A stretch of DNA of 21,023 nt, from the NCBI GenBank assembly GCA_037176905.1, contig JBBBWG010011180.1, forward strand, positions 1 to 21,023, given 5' to 3'. The notes below the pieces were generated by a model. The model worked only from the letters and a program-made list of their open reading frames with translations, was not told the DNA's origin and ran no database searches. The position numbers were made by a program, and so were the translations under genes. Numbering within the stretch: the stretch's first letter is position 1; the number at the start of each line of letters is the position of its first letter. Of this stretch, positions 1 through 7,760 are shown in pieces. The stretch comes from Azolla pinnata (Eukaryota; Streptophyta; Polypodiopsida; Salviniales; Salviniaceae).

Positions 1-85
1 TGTCCGACAGCGTCTTCCACAGTTCCTTAGCTGTCGTACACGTCTGGACCGTGAAATACACGGATTCGGACAGATGCTTTCAATT
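1..85 (-). mobile_element. Ty1/copia gag fragment (UBN2-like), cut by window edge
   Basis: Read on the minus strand, the first 80 or so bases translate without a stop to a stretch containing SVYFTVQTCTTAKELWKTL. The TTAKELW-type motif with its leucine-rich surroundings is typical of the UBN2 gag domain of plant copia elements. It differs from the gag at 2340-2860, so it comes from another element family. The frame is interrupted just upstream near 90. It joins the downstream part of another copia relic, so the left edge is a nested or rearranged junction. Confidence 0.5.
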
Positions 86-253
86 GTTCAGTAATCTCTG
101 TTTCTTCTTGGGTAGGTGTAGAAGTGTTTCAGTGTGAAATTCTTCTTCTACTAGGACTTGATCATTTTGAGTTAGAGGAGGAGTTGAGAATGAAGAAGAG
201 GATGGGGAAGAACCAGAACTCGATGGGTGAGATTTTTGCTGCCATTTCCTTTC

Positions 254-395
254 TTCTCCCTTGGCTAATTGTTGTTGCCATGTTCTCTCTTCTCCCTTGG
301 CAGATCGCAGCTACCATGTCCTCTTTTCTTCCTCCACTGATTGCTGCCTTCTTTGTCGCCACACGCTCTCTTCTTCCTCAACTGATCGCAGCCTG
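254..395. repeat. Degenerate ~36-bp tandem repeat in copia relic
   Basis: Four imperfect units begin at 254, 290, 326 and 371, each opening with TTCTTCC or TTCTCCC and containing a TGATCGCAGC-like core; the third unit is about 45 bp. On the minus strand the units encode repeated AAIS/AICQGRRE-like peptides. It lies in the variable part of the copia relic between integrase and reverse transcriptase and is probably a local slippage expansion. Confidence 0.6.
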
Positions 396-559
396 TTTTA
401 CAGCTCCCACGCGCTTTAGGGAGCAATTTGTTCTGTGCTGATATCTTGAGAATAAGGTTGGTTCCTCCCTTCTTTCTGCAGTTGTATAGGTAGTAATCAC
501 TTGTACATCCTTAGAGTGCTTGGTTTCAATATAATCTTGCTTCAAAAATAATTTAACAT

Positions 560-1256
560 GTCTGATCGCTTGTTGGAAAAGTCCATCTTCATCAAATGTG
601 AGTGATTTGCTGTAAAAGAATTTTCGATTTTGTGGAGTATTTAGTCTCTATCCCTTAATGCCATTACAGTCTGCATAGCCAATGGATATTCACTTGATAG
701 AGTGGGAATCTAGTTTCTTACGGATAGTTGATGGGATGTGATTATATGCTAGCTGTAGCTCATGTCTCACATGGGGATTTGTTTTAAACCAAAGAAAATA
801 AGGGGTGTTAGAGCCAAGTACCTTATTGGGGGATCTATTTTGTAGATAGCACACTGTAGCTACTGCTTCCTACCAAAATTCATTTTTTAGTGCAGCCACT
901 TTGAGCATGCTACGACTAGCATTCAAGAATGTCCGATTTTTCCTTTCTGCAACTCCATTTTGTTGTGGGTTGTAAGGAATTGAGTGTTCATGTCAAATAC
1001 CATGAGTATTGCAAAAACAAATCCACTCTTGTGAGCAATACTCTCCTTCATTATCTGTCTGAATCGTAGTTATCTTGGCTTGACATTGATTTTCAACTAG
1101 CGCCTTGTATCTTTGGAATGCGCTGAATGCTCTTGCTTTATTCTTCAAGAAATATAAAATAGTGAACATTGAGTAATCATCAGTGAAAGTGATATAGTAA
1201 CGGTTACCAGTTATTGAAGGGGTTGGTAGTGGTCCACATAAATATGAATGAATCAA
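560..1256 (-). mobile_element. Copia integrase core and post-integrase segment, decayed
   Basis: Minus-strand reading gives GNRYYITFTDDYS (first catalytic Asp region), then IQTDNEGEYCS (second Asp), then, after an in-frame stop near 990, SIPYNPQQNGVAERKNRT, the hallmark of the copia integrase C-terminal part. Below 860 a further stretch resembles the conserved linker before reverse transcriptase (WISIGYAD, then YSKSLTFDEDG). Several stops interrupt it. Integrase would insert element cDNA into the genome; this copy cannot. It belongs to the same relic as the gag and LTR at 2053-3234. No reverse transcriptase is visible to the left, where a foreign gag fragment begins. Confidence 0.88.
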
Positions 1257-1298
1257 CTAATGTGGCTTCGCAGTTAGATGCATGTGGAGTGGAAAACT

Positions 1299-1724
1299 CT
1301 ATTGGTATTGCTTTCCATATATGCAAATTTCACATATGGGTGGATCGTGGAACTGTTTTCTCGGTATGCCTTCAATAAGTTGGTGTGTTTGGCTGGTTAA
1401 CATGGACTTTGGATGTAAGTGTCCAAGTCGCTGATGCCATAGTAGAGTTGAATCGACTTGATCAGGGTAGGTTGAGATTATGTTTGCCTCCATGATGGTG
1501 TTGTCCACTATTTGAAGAGGATACAATCTTCTCAAATTTGGATAGATTGTCATAATCACTTCACCTGTAGGTAGCTTGTGGTGGATTATAGCATGCTTGC
1601 AATAATGGAATTCCACCACAACTCCATTTGATGTAGTTTCACTAACGGAGAGCAGGTTCTTTGCTAGTCTTGACACAAAATATACATTTGAAATACTTAT
1701 TATATACCTTTTGTGAATTGGCAA
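1299..1724 (-). mobile_element. Copia GAG-pre-integrase domain
   Basis: The open minus-strand stretch of about 140 codons contains VYFVSRLAKNLLSVS (the end of the protease-to-integrase linker) and STLLWHQRLGHLHPKSM, followed by CEICIYGKQ. The LWHQRLGH motif and the Cys pair belong to the HHCC-type GAG-pre-integrase domain of plant copia elements. The upstream protease region (1640-1900) is still recognisable as homologous spacing but is frameshifted. It sits between the gag zinc knuckle (2053-2241) and the integrase core (below 1256), in the normal copia order for a minus-strand element. Confidence 0.88.
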
Positions 1725-2052
1725 AGTTTATGATACCTTTTCTAGTAGCCATTTTGATGTTATTATCTCTCAATCTTATTTTAAGTGGTTTTAGTGAAGT
1801 AACATAATTGTGTAGCCATTCTCGATTGTTGGTTAGGTGATAGGTAGCTCTTTGTTGAAGAACCATAAATTCTCTGTTGCATTTTGGATTCATGCCATAA
1901 AACTTTGAATGACTTCTCCCTCATATGACACCTCTTCCATTTGTAGATGGCAGGTGAAGGCTTGTATAAAGGATGAGTCTTCATTATCATTAGTTGGTTT
2001 AACTTCAATCAATATTTGAAATTGATATCATATTTGCTTGTGGTTGGACTCT

Positions 2053-2860
2053 TCATCCTTTGTTCTGTTGATCGTATTTCTTGCTACAACAATCCCTTTC
2101 AATATAACCTGGTTTGTGGCAGTATCTACATGTTATTGTAGTAAGGTTGATTCCACCCCTAGCTCCCATTTGTTGGGGCTTGAGTTTTTGGTATCTTGGA
2201 TAGACAGATTGATTTCCTTGACTTCTCATGGTTGCTACCATTACAACAGATCCATCATTTTGAAATCAAGATTTCTTCCTTCGCAATTCTTCTCTTCTCA
2301 TTTTTGCAAAAGGGTTCTTTAAGTTTGACTTAATCATCATTTCCATGTGTTGTGAGGAAGTTATCCCATGAAACAAGTAAGTAACCTAAAATCAAATTAT
2401 ATTTCATTTCATCATCTATTTTGTTACCTACTGAGAGAGCTGAATCAAGGATCGATTGTGCGGATCAATGTGTCGATAGGCTCACCCTCTTGAATTTCCA
2501 TTGTCACCAAGTTTCTGAGTGTTGATTTTCGTCATCCAATCTGAAGGTTCATGTCTATCATTCAAGGTATCCCAGATTTCTTTCGAGGATTCTAGGTCCT
2601 TTACCAAGTCCACTTGCTTATCGCTCAAATGCATTATAATTTCTATTCATGCTTCAAGATCTTTCTTTTGCCATTCCTTCAATTCTGGTTCTTTTGTAAG
2701 TTTCGTGTCTTTGTCGCTCGCTATGTCCAATAGATCACTTCTCTCAAGAATAAGGTTCAATCTCAACTTCCACATTCGATAATTGTTTTCCGACAGCTTC
2801 TCGACCATGTACTTTCTTGTGAGTGCTAATGTTGACCCTGATTCTGACTTTGCTTGTATC
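2053..2860 (-). mobile_element. Copia gag with degenerate zinc knuckle
   Basis: Minus-strand translation from about 2808 reads MVEKLSENNYRMWKLRLNL, then DKQVDLVKDLESSKEIWDTL, the usual copia gag core. Stops and frame changes interrupt it near 2645 and 2500. Near 2130 a zinc knuckle appears as CRYCHKPGYIERDC; the expected His of CX2CX4HX4C is replaced by Tyr. Gag would form the virus-like particle. It follows the LTR at 2900-3234 and precedes the pol relic at 560-1724, so all three are one old minus-strand insertion. Confidence 0.85.
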
Positions 2861-2899
2861 TTTGTAAGTCTGATAGAACTATGATAATGTTTAATCCTA

Positions 2900-3234
2900 T
2901 GTTATGTAAGAATATAGGATTAAGAGTTTTATTGAAAGAATTAATGATTTTGAAGTGTGGTTTCAGTGCAAGAGAGAGAGAAATAGAGAGCTAATAATGT
3001 TGAAGAAGCAATTTGTATATATGATTGATGGATCAACCTGTTTTGAGTACAATGGAATTTCTTTTATAGAACTTCGGAGCTTATTGAAAGCGGACATACA
3101 ACTACTTCTAATTCATTGACAGCCAAAACAACCACCAACGTCCAATGGCTGTTAGTTATTTAATTTGAATCTGTAGAATAAATAAATAGAATAAATTAAC
3201 AAATAATAATGACTAGTGAACCTTATTTCTAACA
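2900..3234 (-). mobile_element. 5' LTR of the minus-strand copia relic
   Basis: On the minus strand the segment starts TGTTAGAAATAAGG and ends CTTACATAACA, giving TG...CA ends with a 5-bp terminal inverted repeat TGTTA/TAACA. A TATAAAAG box lies at 3061-3068 (minus) and a CAATAAAA poly(A)-like signal near 2924-2935, in the right order for U3-R-U5. Gag follows directly. A weak match to a tRNA-Met primer site (TATCAtAG) lies near 2875. The inner border could instead be 2888. The matching 3' LTR is not in the window. Confidence 0.7.
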
Positions 3235-3812
3235 AAATTCTCCACATTGCATATTCCATAGAAGCCGTAGAAGAGGGGCAATCTGTAGGGGTTGAGGCTC
3301 TGAGCAGCTATTGCATTGCCGCCATTGAAGAGGTTGTCGAACTCCTTCTAGATGGCGGCGCTGTTGGGGTATCCAATGTCATTGACGACTGCGGCATGGA
3401 GGTCTCCGTCGGCTTCCAGCTGAACGAACATGGCGTACGTGATGTTGCTGGTTACCGCTGATGCTTGCTTCCTTGTTCTCAAATGTAATCTACGTGAGCG
3501 AAGGAGGCAACACAACGCAAGCATTGGAAGACATTTGGTTGAAACGCGAAACGTTTGGCAGCCTAGTGGAGGCAGTGCAAGGATCAGAATGCATCTTATC
3601 ATGTATAAAAAAGATCACACAAATAAATATGACTATAGTAACTATTAGTATTCTAGCAACTATTTGTGACTAACCATGAGGATTCTAATAACTATTAGCA
3701 TTCTAAATAAATATTAATATTTTTAGGAGTGATGGCAAGCTGAAACTGCAGGACGTGATGATGAGCTGTACGTCTACTACTACTGCTGCTACCACAGGAG
3801 CTGATCTACTAC
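3235..3812 (-). pseudogene. G-lectin receptor kinase relic 1 (exon 1 start + exon 2 start)
   Basis: Two blocks on the minus strand match copy A. 3727-3807 matches the Ser/His-rich N terminus (ISSCG...HHHVLQ). 3235-3562 matches the start of exon 2, including VQLEADGDLHA and a degenerate EGF-like motif, NPYRLPLFYGFYGIC, in which two of the three Cys and one Gly of the intact motif are replaced. The intron acceptor is kept as CCACTAG at 3563. Most of exon 1, including the lectin domain, is missing, and an AT-rich filler lies at 3620-3726. An in-frame TAG replaces the Trp codon after SAAI. The copy ends abruptly at 3235, where the copia LTR begins. It is clearly non-functional. Confidence 0.88.
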
Positions 3813-3839
3813 GAAAGGAGATTGTCGTGTTCCACTGAC

Positions 3840-4115
3840 TTTGTGACGCGGTCGTGCAAGACTTTTGTGTAATGTCTTTTGACTGACCGAAGAAACTCGT
3901 TGGGAATGGACGAAAATGGGTGGGCTTGGAATGCCCTTGTGTCCATGAATCCTATGGCAAGCAAGGATTCTATCTATTTATTCAAATGTCTTGTTTTCCT
4001 TTTAAGTTGCAATGTGCATGTCATGTGTTATGATTTGCATTTTGTACATCAACAAGTGTGTTCTGATCCATCATCCTCATACCTATTGCTAACATTGATG
4101 GATGATACATCACAC
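3840..4115 (-). other. Upstream region of relic 1, homologous to promoter of copy A
   Basis: Read on the minus strand, 3914-3975 carries the GGATTCATGGACA...GGGCATTCCA block also found at 7271-7323, 13119-13166 and 19391-19430. Further up, AGCAATAGGTATGAGGATGATG (near 4065-4085) matches 7095-7115 upstream of copy A. So relic 1 kept its promoter-side sequence although its body is deleted. Confidence 0.72.
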
Positions 4116-4480
4116 TTATAGATTATAATATTTGCATTTGTCAAAAATATCATAGCAAATAGACCAATGGTTTATAATTGTGAATACAATATTTTAATAT
4201 ATATCTATATATATTTTCTATTATATTAACTAAACTTACCCTTGTGATAAAGTATATGTGCTCTTAAGTAAAGAATCCACAATTCAAATCTTATTTGGAT
4301 TGTCACACATCATTGTACACCAAAATTTACATCAGTTTATCTATTATTGTAACCTTTTGTTCTAGTTGTTATGGGAGACCTAAATTGGCAAACGCATGAG
4401 TTAGCATAGCACCCGGTGCTACAACAGCACTTGACCATTCATTTTTATTGGAAAAGGGTCAACCAGTGAGACGGTGGGGG
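4116..4480. other. AT-rich spacer, nothing recognised
   Basis: This stretch is AT-rich with a run of TATATA-type sequence near 4195-4225. I see no convincing reading frame, RNA or repeat in it. It may be the outer part of the relic 1 upstream region or old insertion sequence. Confidence 0.5.
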
Positions 4481-4483
4481 ATA

Positions 4484-4625
4484 AGCTTTTAAACTTTTGT
4501 ATGAGATGAAGCAATTGGTTGATCTGATTCTTCGTTACATAAACCAAATCGTGTTTAAAAGCTTTTAAACTATGCAGAAACGGATGTTTGTCTTAATCTT
4601 GTCATCGAGAAAAGCTTAGTCTCCA
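4484..4625 (+). repeat. Dispersed repeat with paired palindromes, copy 1
   Basis: This segment matches 12271-12425 on the same strand and, more weakly, 18410-18485 in inverted orientation. It holds two AAGCTTTTAAAC-type blocks about 70 bp apart; the second is the perfect 18-bp palindrome GTTTAAAAGCTTTTAAAC at 4553-4570. Between them lies ATGAGATGAAGCAATTGG, also shared. The family is not recognised; a non-autonomous transposon is possible. Confidence 0.6.
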
Positions 4626-4626
4626 C

Positions 4627-4663
4627 TTGGATCTACGTAATTGTGGAGATTACGTAGATCCAA
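4627..4663. repeat. Perfect 15-bp inverted repeat, 7-nt loop
   Basis: TTGGATCTACGTAAT (4627-4641) and its exact reverse complement (4649-4663) flank TGTGGAG. It could form a strong hairpin. It lies precisely at the 5' border of the CSLD fragment, whose homology begins at about 4655, so it may mark a recombination or insertion junction. Confidence 0.8.
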
Positions 4664-5310
4664 ACAAGAAGGCGGGCACAATGAACGCCCTCGTGTGGAC
4701 CCTGGCCATCATGTCCAACGGCCCTTTCATTCTCAACTTGGACTACGACCACTACATGTACAACTTGCTGGCGATGAAGGAGGCGATGTGCGTCATGATG
4801 GACAGGGGACGGGAGCGCATCCGCTATGTGCAGTTCCCGTAGAGGTTCGAGGGCGTCGACCCCAACGACAGGTACGCAAACCACAACACAGTGTTCTTCG
4901 ACGTGAACATGAGGGCGTTGGACGGGCTCCAAGGCCCCATGTACGTGAGGACGGGGTGCGTGTTCCGGAGGGTGGCGTTGTACGGGTTGGATCTGTTGAG
5001 GGTCACTGAGAGCGTAGGCTTTTGTTGCTACTTTGGGAGGAACAAGAGGAAAGTGGAATGCAAGCGATTATCATGGCTTGTTCGTTTGTGGTAGAGGTGC
5101 GAGGAAGGCAAGAAGTTGGGGTCATCGATGATGGCAACCGTGGAGGAAGAAGACAAAGAGGACATGGATGCTCAGCTGATCTCTCACAAATTTGGGAGCT
5201 CGAGGAGCTTGGTTGCATGGATGTCGATGGTGGAGTTGGAGGGCAAGTCGTTGGCAGACTATGCCAGAATTGCCAACGGCCGCCTTGTGGGGTTACTCAT
5301 GGCTCCTTGG
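4655..5310 (+). pseudogene. CSLD: Cellulose synthase-like D (CSLD) gene fragment, broken
   Basis: One reading frame, interrupted by TAG at 4840 and TAG at 5092, matches the catalytic core of plant cellulose synthase-like proteins: [28 protein letters not shown] (the substrate-binding DCD site read as DYD), RYVQFP, then [30 protein letters not shown] and TGCVFRR. After that [10 protein letters not shown] resembles the CC-F-RRKK segment that distinguishes CSLD from CesA. 5160-5310 matches the later VAEFQGRPLADH region as VELEGKSLADYARIANGR. The first stop replaces the Gln of the conserved FPQRFEG. CSLD proteins make beta-glucan in tip-growing cells. Only about a fifth of the family's usual length is present, with no membrane segments, so it is a dead fragment, possibly carried by the adjoining retroelement. 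Confidence 0.88.
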
Positions 5311-5311
5311 G

Positions 5312-5380
5312 GAGGCAAAACCAAGAAGACAAAGAACAAGGAGGCAAAACCAAGAAGACAAAGAACCGGGAGGCAAAACC
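5312..5380. repeat. 29-bp tandem repeat, 2.4 copies
   Basis: Units at 5312-5340, 5341-5369 and a partial unit at 5370-5380 begin GAGGCAAAACCAAGAAGACA and are nearly identical. They sit between the CSLD fragment and the chromodomain and encode Lys/Arg-rich peptide in all frames. Confidence 0.85.
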
Positions 5381-5502
5381 ATCGCCGAAAATCAACAAAT
5401 ATATAGTCCCATGGAAAGCATATCCCATCTCGGAGGTCACGTGGGAGCTTGCTTAAAATTTACAAAATGCTCAAGAGGTGATTTATGACTTTCAAGTCCG
5501 AT
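5381..5502 (+). mobile_element. Chromodomain fragment of a Ty3/gypsy chromovirus
   Basis: The frame reads INKYIVPWKAYPISEVTWELA, a stop, then NLQNAQEVIYDFQ. This matches the chromodomain fused to the integrase C terminus of plant chromoviruses (YLVKWKGYP, then ATWEP, then NAQE). A TAA near 5454 breaks it. Integrase, RNase H and reverse transcriptase are absent upstream, where CSLD sequence is found instead. An LTR follows 50 bp later, as expected for the 3' end of such an element. Confidence 0.72.
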
Positions 5503-5552
5503 AACCTTATAAACCCACATCTTCTTGAAGCTGGTACATAAGGGGACGATAA

Positions 5553-5985
5553 TATCACGAATATTAGAATTTAAAGTACTCAAACTTGTATTGTCATGCT
5601 CGAGCTCAAACTTGGGCCCTTGTATATAAGAAAACATGAGACTAAGTATGATGTATGAGATTGAGTTTGCACGTTAGACTTAGTATGTGAGACTAAGAAT
5701 AATGAAAATTACTCTTATGTAAAGACTTACTATGCTGGAATTGGTATGTTAGAATTGATATGCTTGAATTGATATACTAGAATTGATATGCTAGAATTGA
5801 TATATACTAGAATTGATATGCTAGAATTAACAGGTACAACACCCTATATATAAAAAGGGTTGATCTCACTTGTTAAAATTAAAGAGATTAACACCAGCCA
5901 TAGAATATATTTATATATATACATCTTGAGTCTTATTTCTCAATTTATATTTTTGTTTTTTTGTCTTTATGTTTAATCCGTGACA
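5553..5985 (+). mobile_element. 3' LTR of the chromovirus relic
   Basis: The segment starts TATCACG and ends CGTGACA, the usual TGTCACG/CGTGACA inverted ends of plant gypsy LTRs with one change. A purine-rich tract AAGGGGA lies just before it (5540-5546), as expected for a polypurine tract. A TATATATAAAAAGG promoter box lies near 5853-5866. The length of 433 bp is normal. The chromodomain fragment precedes it. No second LTR is visible. Confidence 0.62.
5731..5830. repeat. ~15-bp tandem repeat inside the gypsy LTR
   Basis: About seven imperfect units of GATATGCTAGAATT or GATATACTAGAATT follow one another in the U3 part of the LTR. Such arrays in LTRs may affect promoter strength, but here they could simply be slippage. 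Confidence 0.8.
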
Positions 5986-5995
5986 AGTTGTTTGA

Positions 5996-6480
5996 TACAC
6001 CCATAATTTTATGACCCCTACAATATTAGAATATAATTCTAAAAAGTCAATACACCTACAATAAAAAATATTTATGTAATTACTCTCTTTATAACTTCAT
6101 CTTGTCAATAAAATTATAACAAGAACATAAATATATCTTTTACATGATTGTGTTTCTTCAAGAGAAGTTCTATTAAGAAGTTTTCGAGCTAATATATCAA
6201 ATCATCCAAAACTAATATATAAAAGATAATGTGGAGCTCTTTTAAACTTAGCTAGGGTTATAAAGTTGTAAAGAGCGTTTGTGTGTTGTTCCACTGTTTT
6301 TAATGTTTTATATAATGCCTTGTTTTTTTCCCTTAGTACAAACTACGTAAACTATATAACAAATGGGATGATATAGTCCATTTTTACGAATAGCTTATGT
6401 AAATTTTTGTCTACCGTTGTTTATTCTTTACTAACTACATTGAGAACCTATTGCAAGCTATTTGTTTGACAATTAAGCAA
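5996..6480 (+). repeat. Duplicated upstream region, copy A
   Basis: This segment matches the upstream region of copy B at 18485-18545 and 18900-19290. Shared blocks include CCTACA-TATTAGA with AAAAAGTC-ATACACCTACAA, GAGCTAATATATCAAATC followed by ATCCAAA, TAGCTAGGG followed by GTAAAGTTGTAAAGAG, and TTGTTTGACAATTAAGC at the end. The duplication that made copies A and B therefore included at least 1.7 kb of 5' sequence. Confidence 0.75.
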
Positions 6481-7270
6481 CTCTACACATAGCTATAGCT
6501 GTAAAGCATATTCTGATATATCTAGATTCCTTATATTTATATAGGTATCTTGATTTGAGCCTCATCTCATATACAATATAACATAACACAACGGTTATCT
6601 ATATTTAAATGAAAATTACAATGTATACAATGAACTTCTATTGCCATCTATGTATATAATGACCCGTGTGATCACTTCTGTCATATCAAATCATTACTTG
6701 CTAAGGAACCAAATTCATCTGCCATATCAACTTCACATGACATGATTAAACTTTATTTCCTATACATTTGTTTAAGTTTCTTTGGTGCCCGATTTGTATG
6801 AGGATTATGAAGCCTTGAAAAGAAAATCAACCAACTGGGGCCTACTAAGCATGCAGATCCAACTATTTTGTCTTTTGTCTTATGTGCTAATTTTGGCCGT
6901 AGATGTTAATATACCATTCTGTTTTTCTTTTTTTCTTAAGAGCAGATATATTCTATCACAAGGGTACTAAGTTCACTTAATATAAAGTAAAATATATATT
7001 ACAATATTATAGTCGTGTTCACGAACCATTCGTATATTCGAGTCAATATTTTTAACGAGTACGAATGTTCTAATCCATCGATTCGATTCATGCACCAATG
7101 CTAGCAATAGGCATGAGGATGATGTCACGATACAATGTGTGTGTGTGTGATAGATGACAGATTCATATGACGCTTGTTTATGTTAGAACTCCAAACCATA
7201 GAGCAGCTAATGCAATCGTCGCATATCACATGCGCATGCATTGCAAACGTAACAAAACAACGTAACAAAA
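6481..7270. other. AT-rich upstream spacer of copy A
   Basis: No gene is recognised here. A short open stretch at 6782-6970 has a hydrophobic segment but no known domain. A (GT)n run lies at 7138-7149. Copy B lacks this segment, while relic 1 keeps the part near 7095-7115, so the loss probably happened in copy B. Confidence 0.5.
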
Positions 7271-7323
7271 TAGAATCCTTGCCGTCGGATTCGTGGACAG
7301 AAGGCATTCCAGGCTCACCATGA
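7271..7323 (+). promoter_or_regulatory. Upstream block shared by four family members (copy A)
   Basis: TAGAATCCTTG, then GGATTCGTGGACAGAAGGCA and TTCCAGGCTCACCAT lie about 440 bp before the start codon of copy A. The same block, in the same orientation relative to the gene, is found at 19391-19430 (copy B), 3914-3975 (relic 1) and 13119-13166 (relic 2). It may be a conserved promoter element or merely sequence shared through recent duplication. Confidence 0.55.
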
Positions 7324-7382
7324 TGTTTTGTATGCTCCCCAAAGGGTCTGTTCAGTCAAGATCAAGAAAAAACAATTGGCGA

Positions 7383-7640
7383 TACAGTTGCTGCAAGTGC
7401 TCTACAGGCTGGTGAGTGCAGTTCCGATCACGGGCAGATGGTGAGATCGTGGAGCTTGCGTGCTTGGAGCAAGTCTGGCGAGCGGGTGTAGGCATCGAGC
7501 ATCCAGACGAGAGTGACCCTGTGGATCCATCCCCACCACCAGGCTTGCGTCTGCTAGCTAGCATGCGCTCGAACAGGCTCAGAGCGTCGGATGCACGTTC
7601 GTTGTGCGACTACAACGAACGCGAAGGTCTTGCAAGAAAT
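7383..7640 (+). other. GC-rich leader segment specific to copy A
   Basis: This GC-rich stretch replaces the unrelated 19480-19860 segment of copy B. An open frame runs from 7416 to 7676 but has no recognisable domain and no paralogue support. It is either part of the 5' leader or an inserted piece of another gene. Confidence 0.4.
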
Positions 7641-7760
7641 GTTTGGATTATGAAGCCTGCGAAGCAGAAGCACTGATCTGATTCTGATCTGGCGCAGGCG
7701 GATCTCAGGCAGGACGTAGCAGTACAGCACGAATAAATGAATGTATGAAAGAATAAATTC

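Noticed and set aside
4633..5009. Open frames of 99-122 codons overlapping the CSLD fragment in other frames
   Set aside because: The CSLD frame explains the conservation; the others are shadows opened by its base composition.
6782..6970. Possible small membrane protein
   Set aside because: It is 62 codons in AT-rich DNA with no paralogue in copy B or the relics and no known motif; chance is enough.
7416..7676. Possible 86-codon gene in the leader of copy A
   Set aside because: It is absent from copy B and the relics, has no domain and overlaps the presumed promoter and leader.
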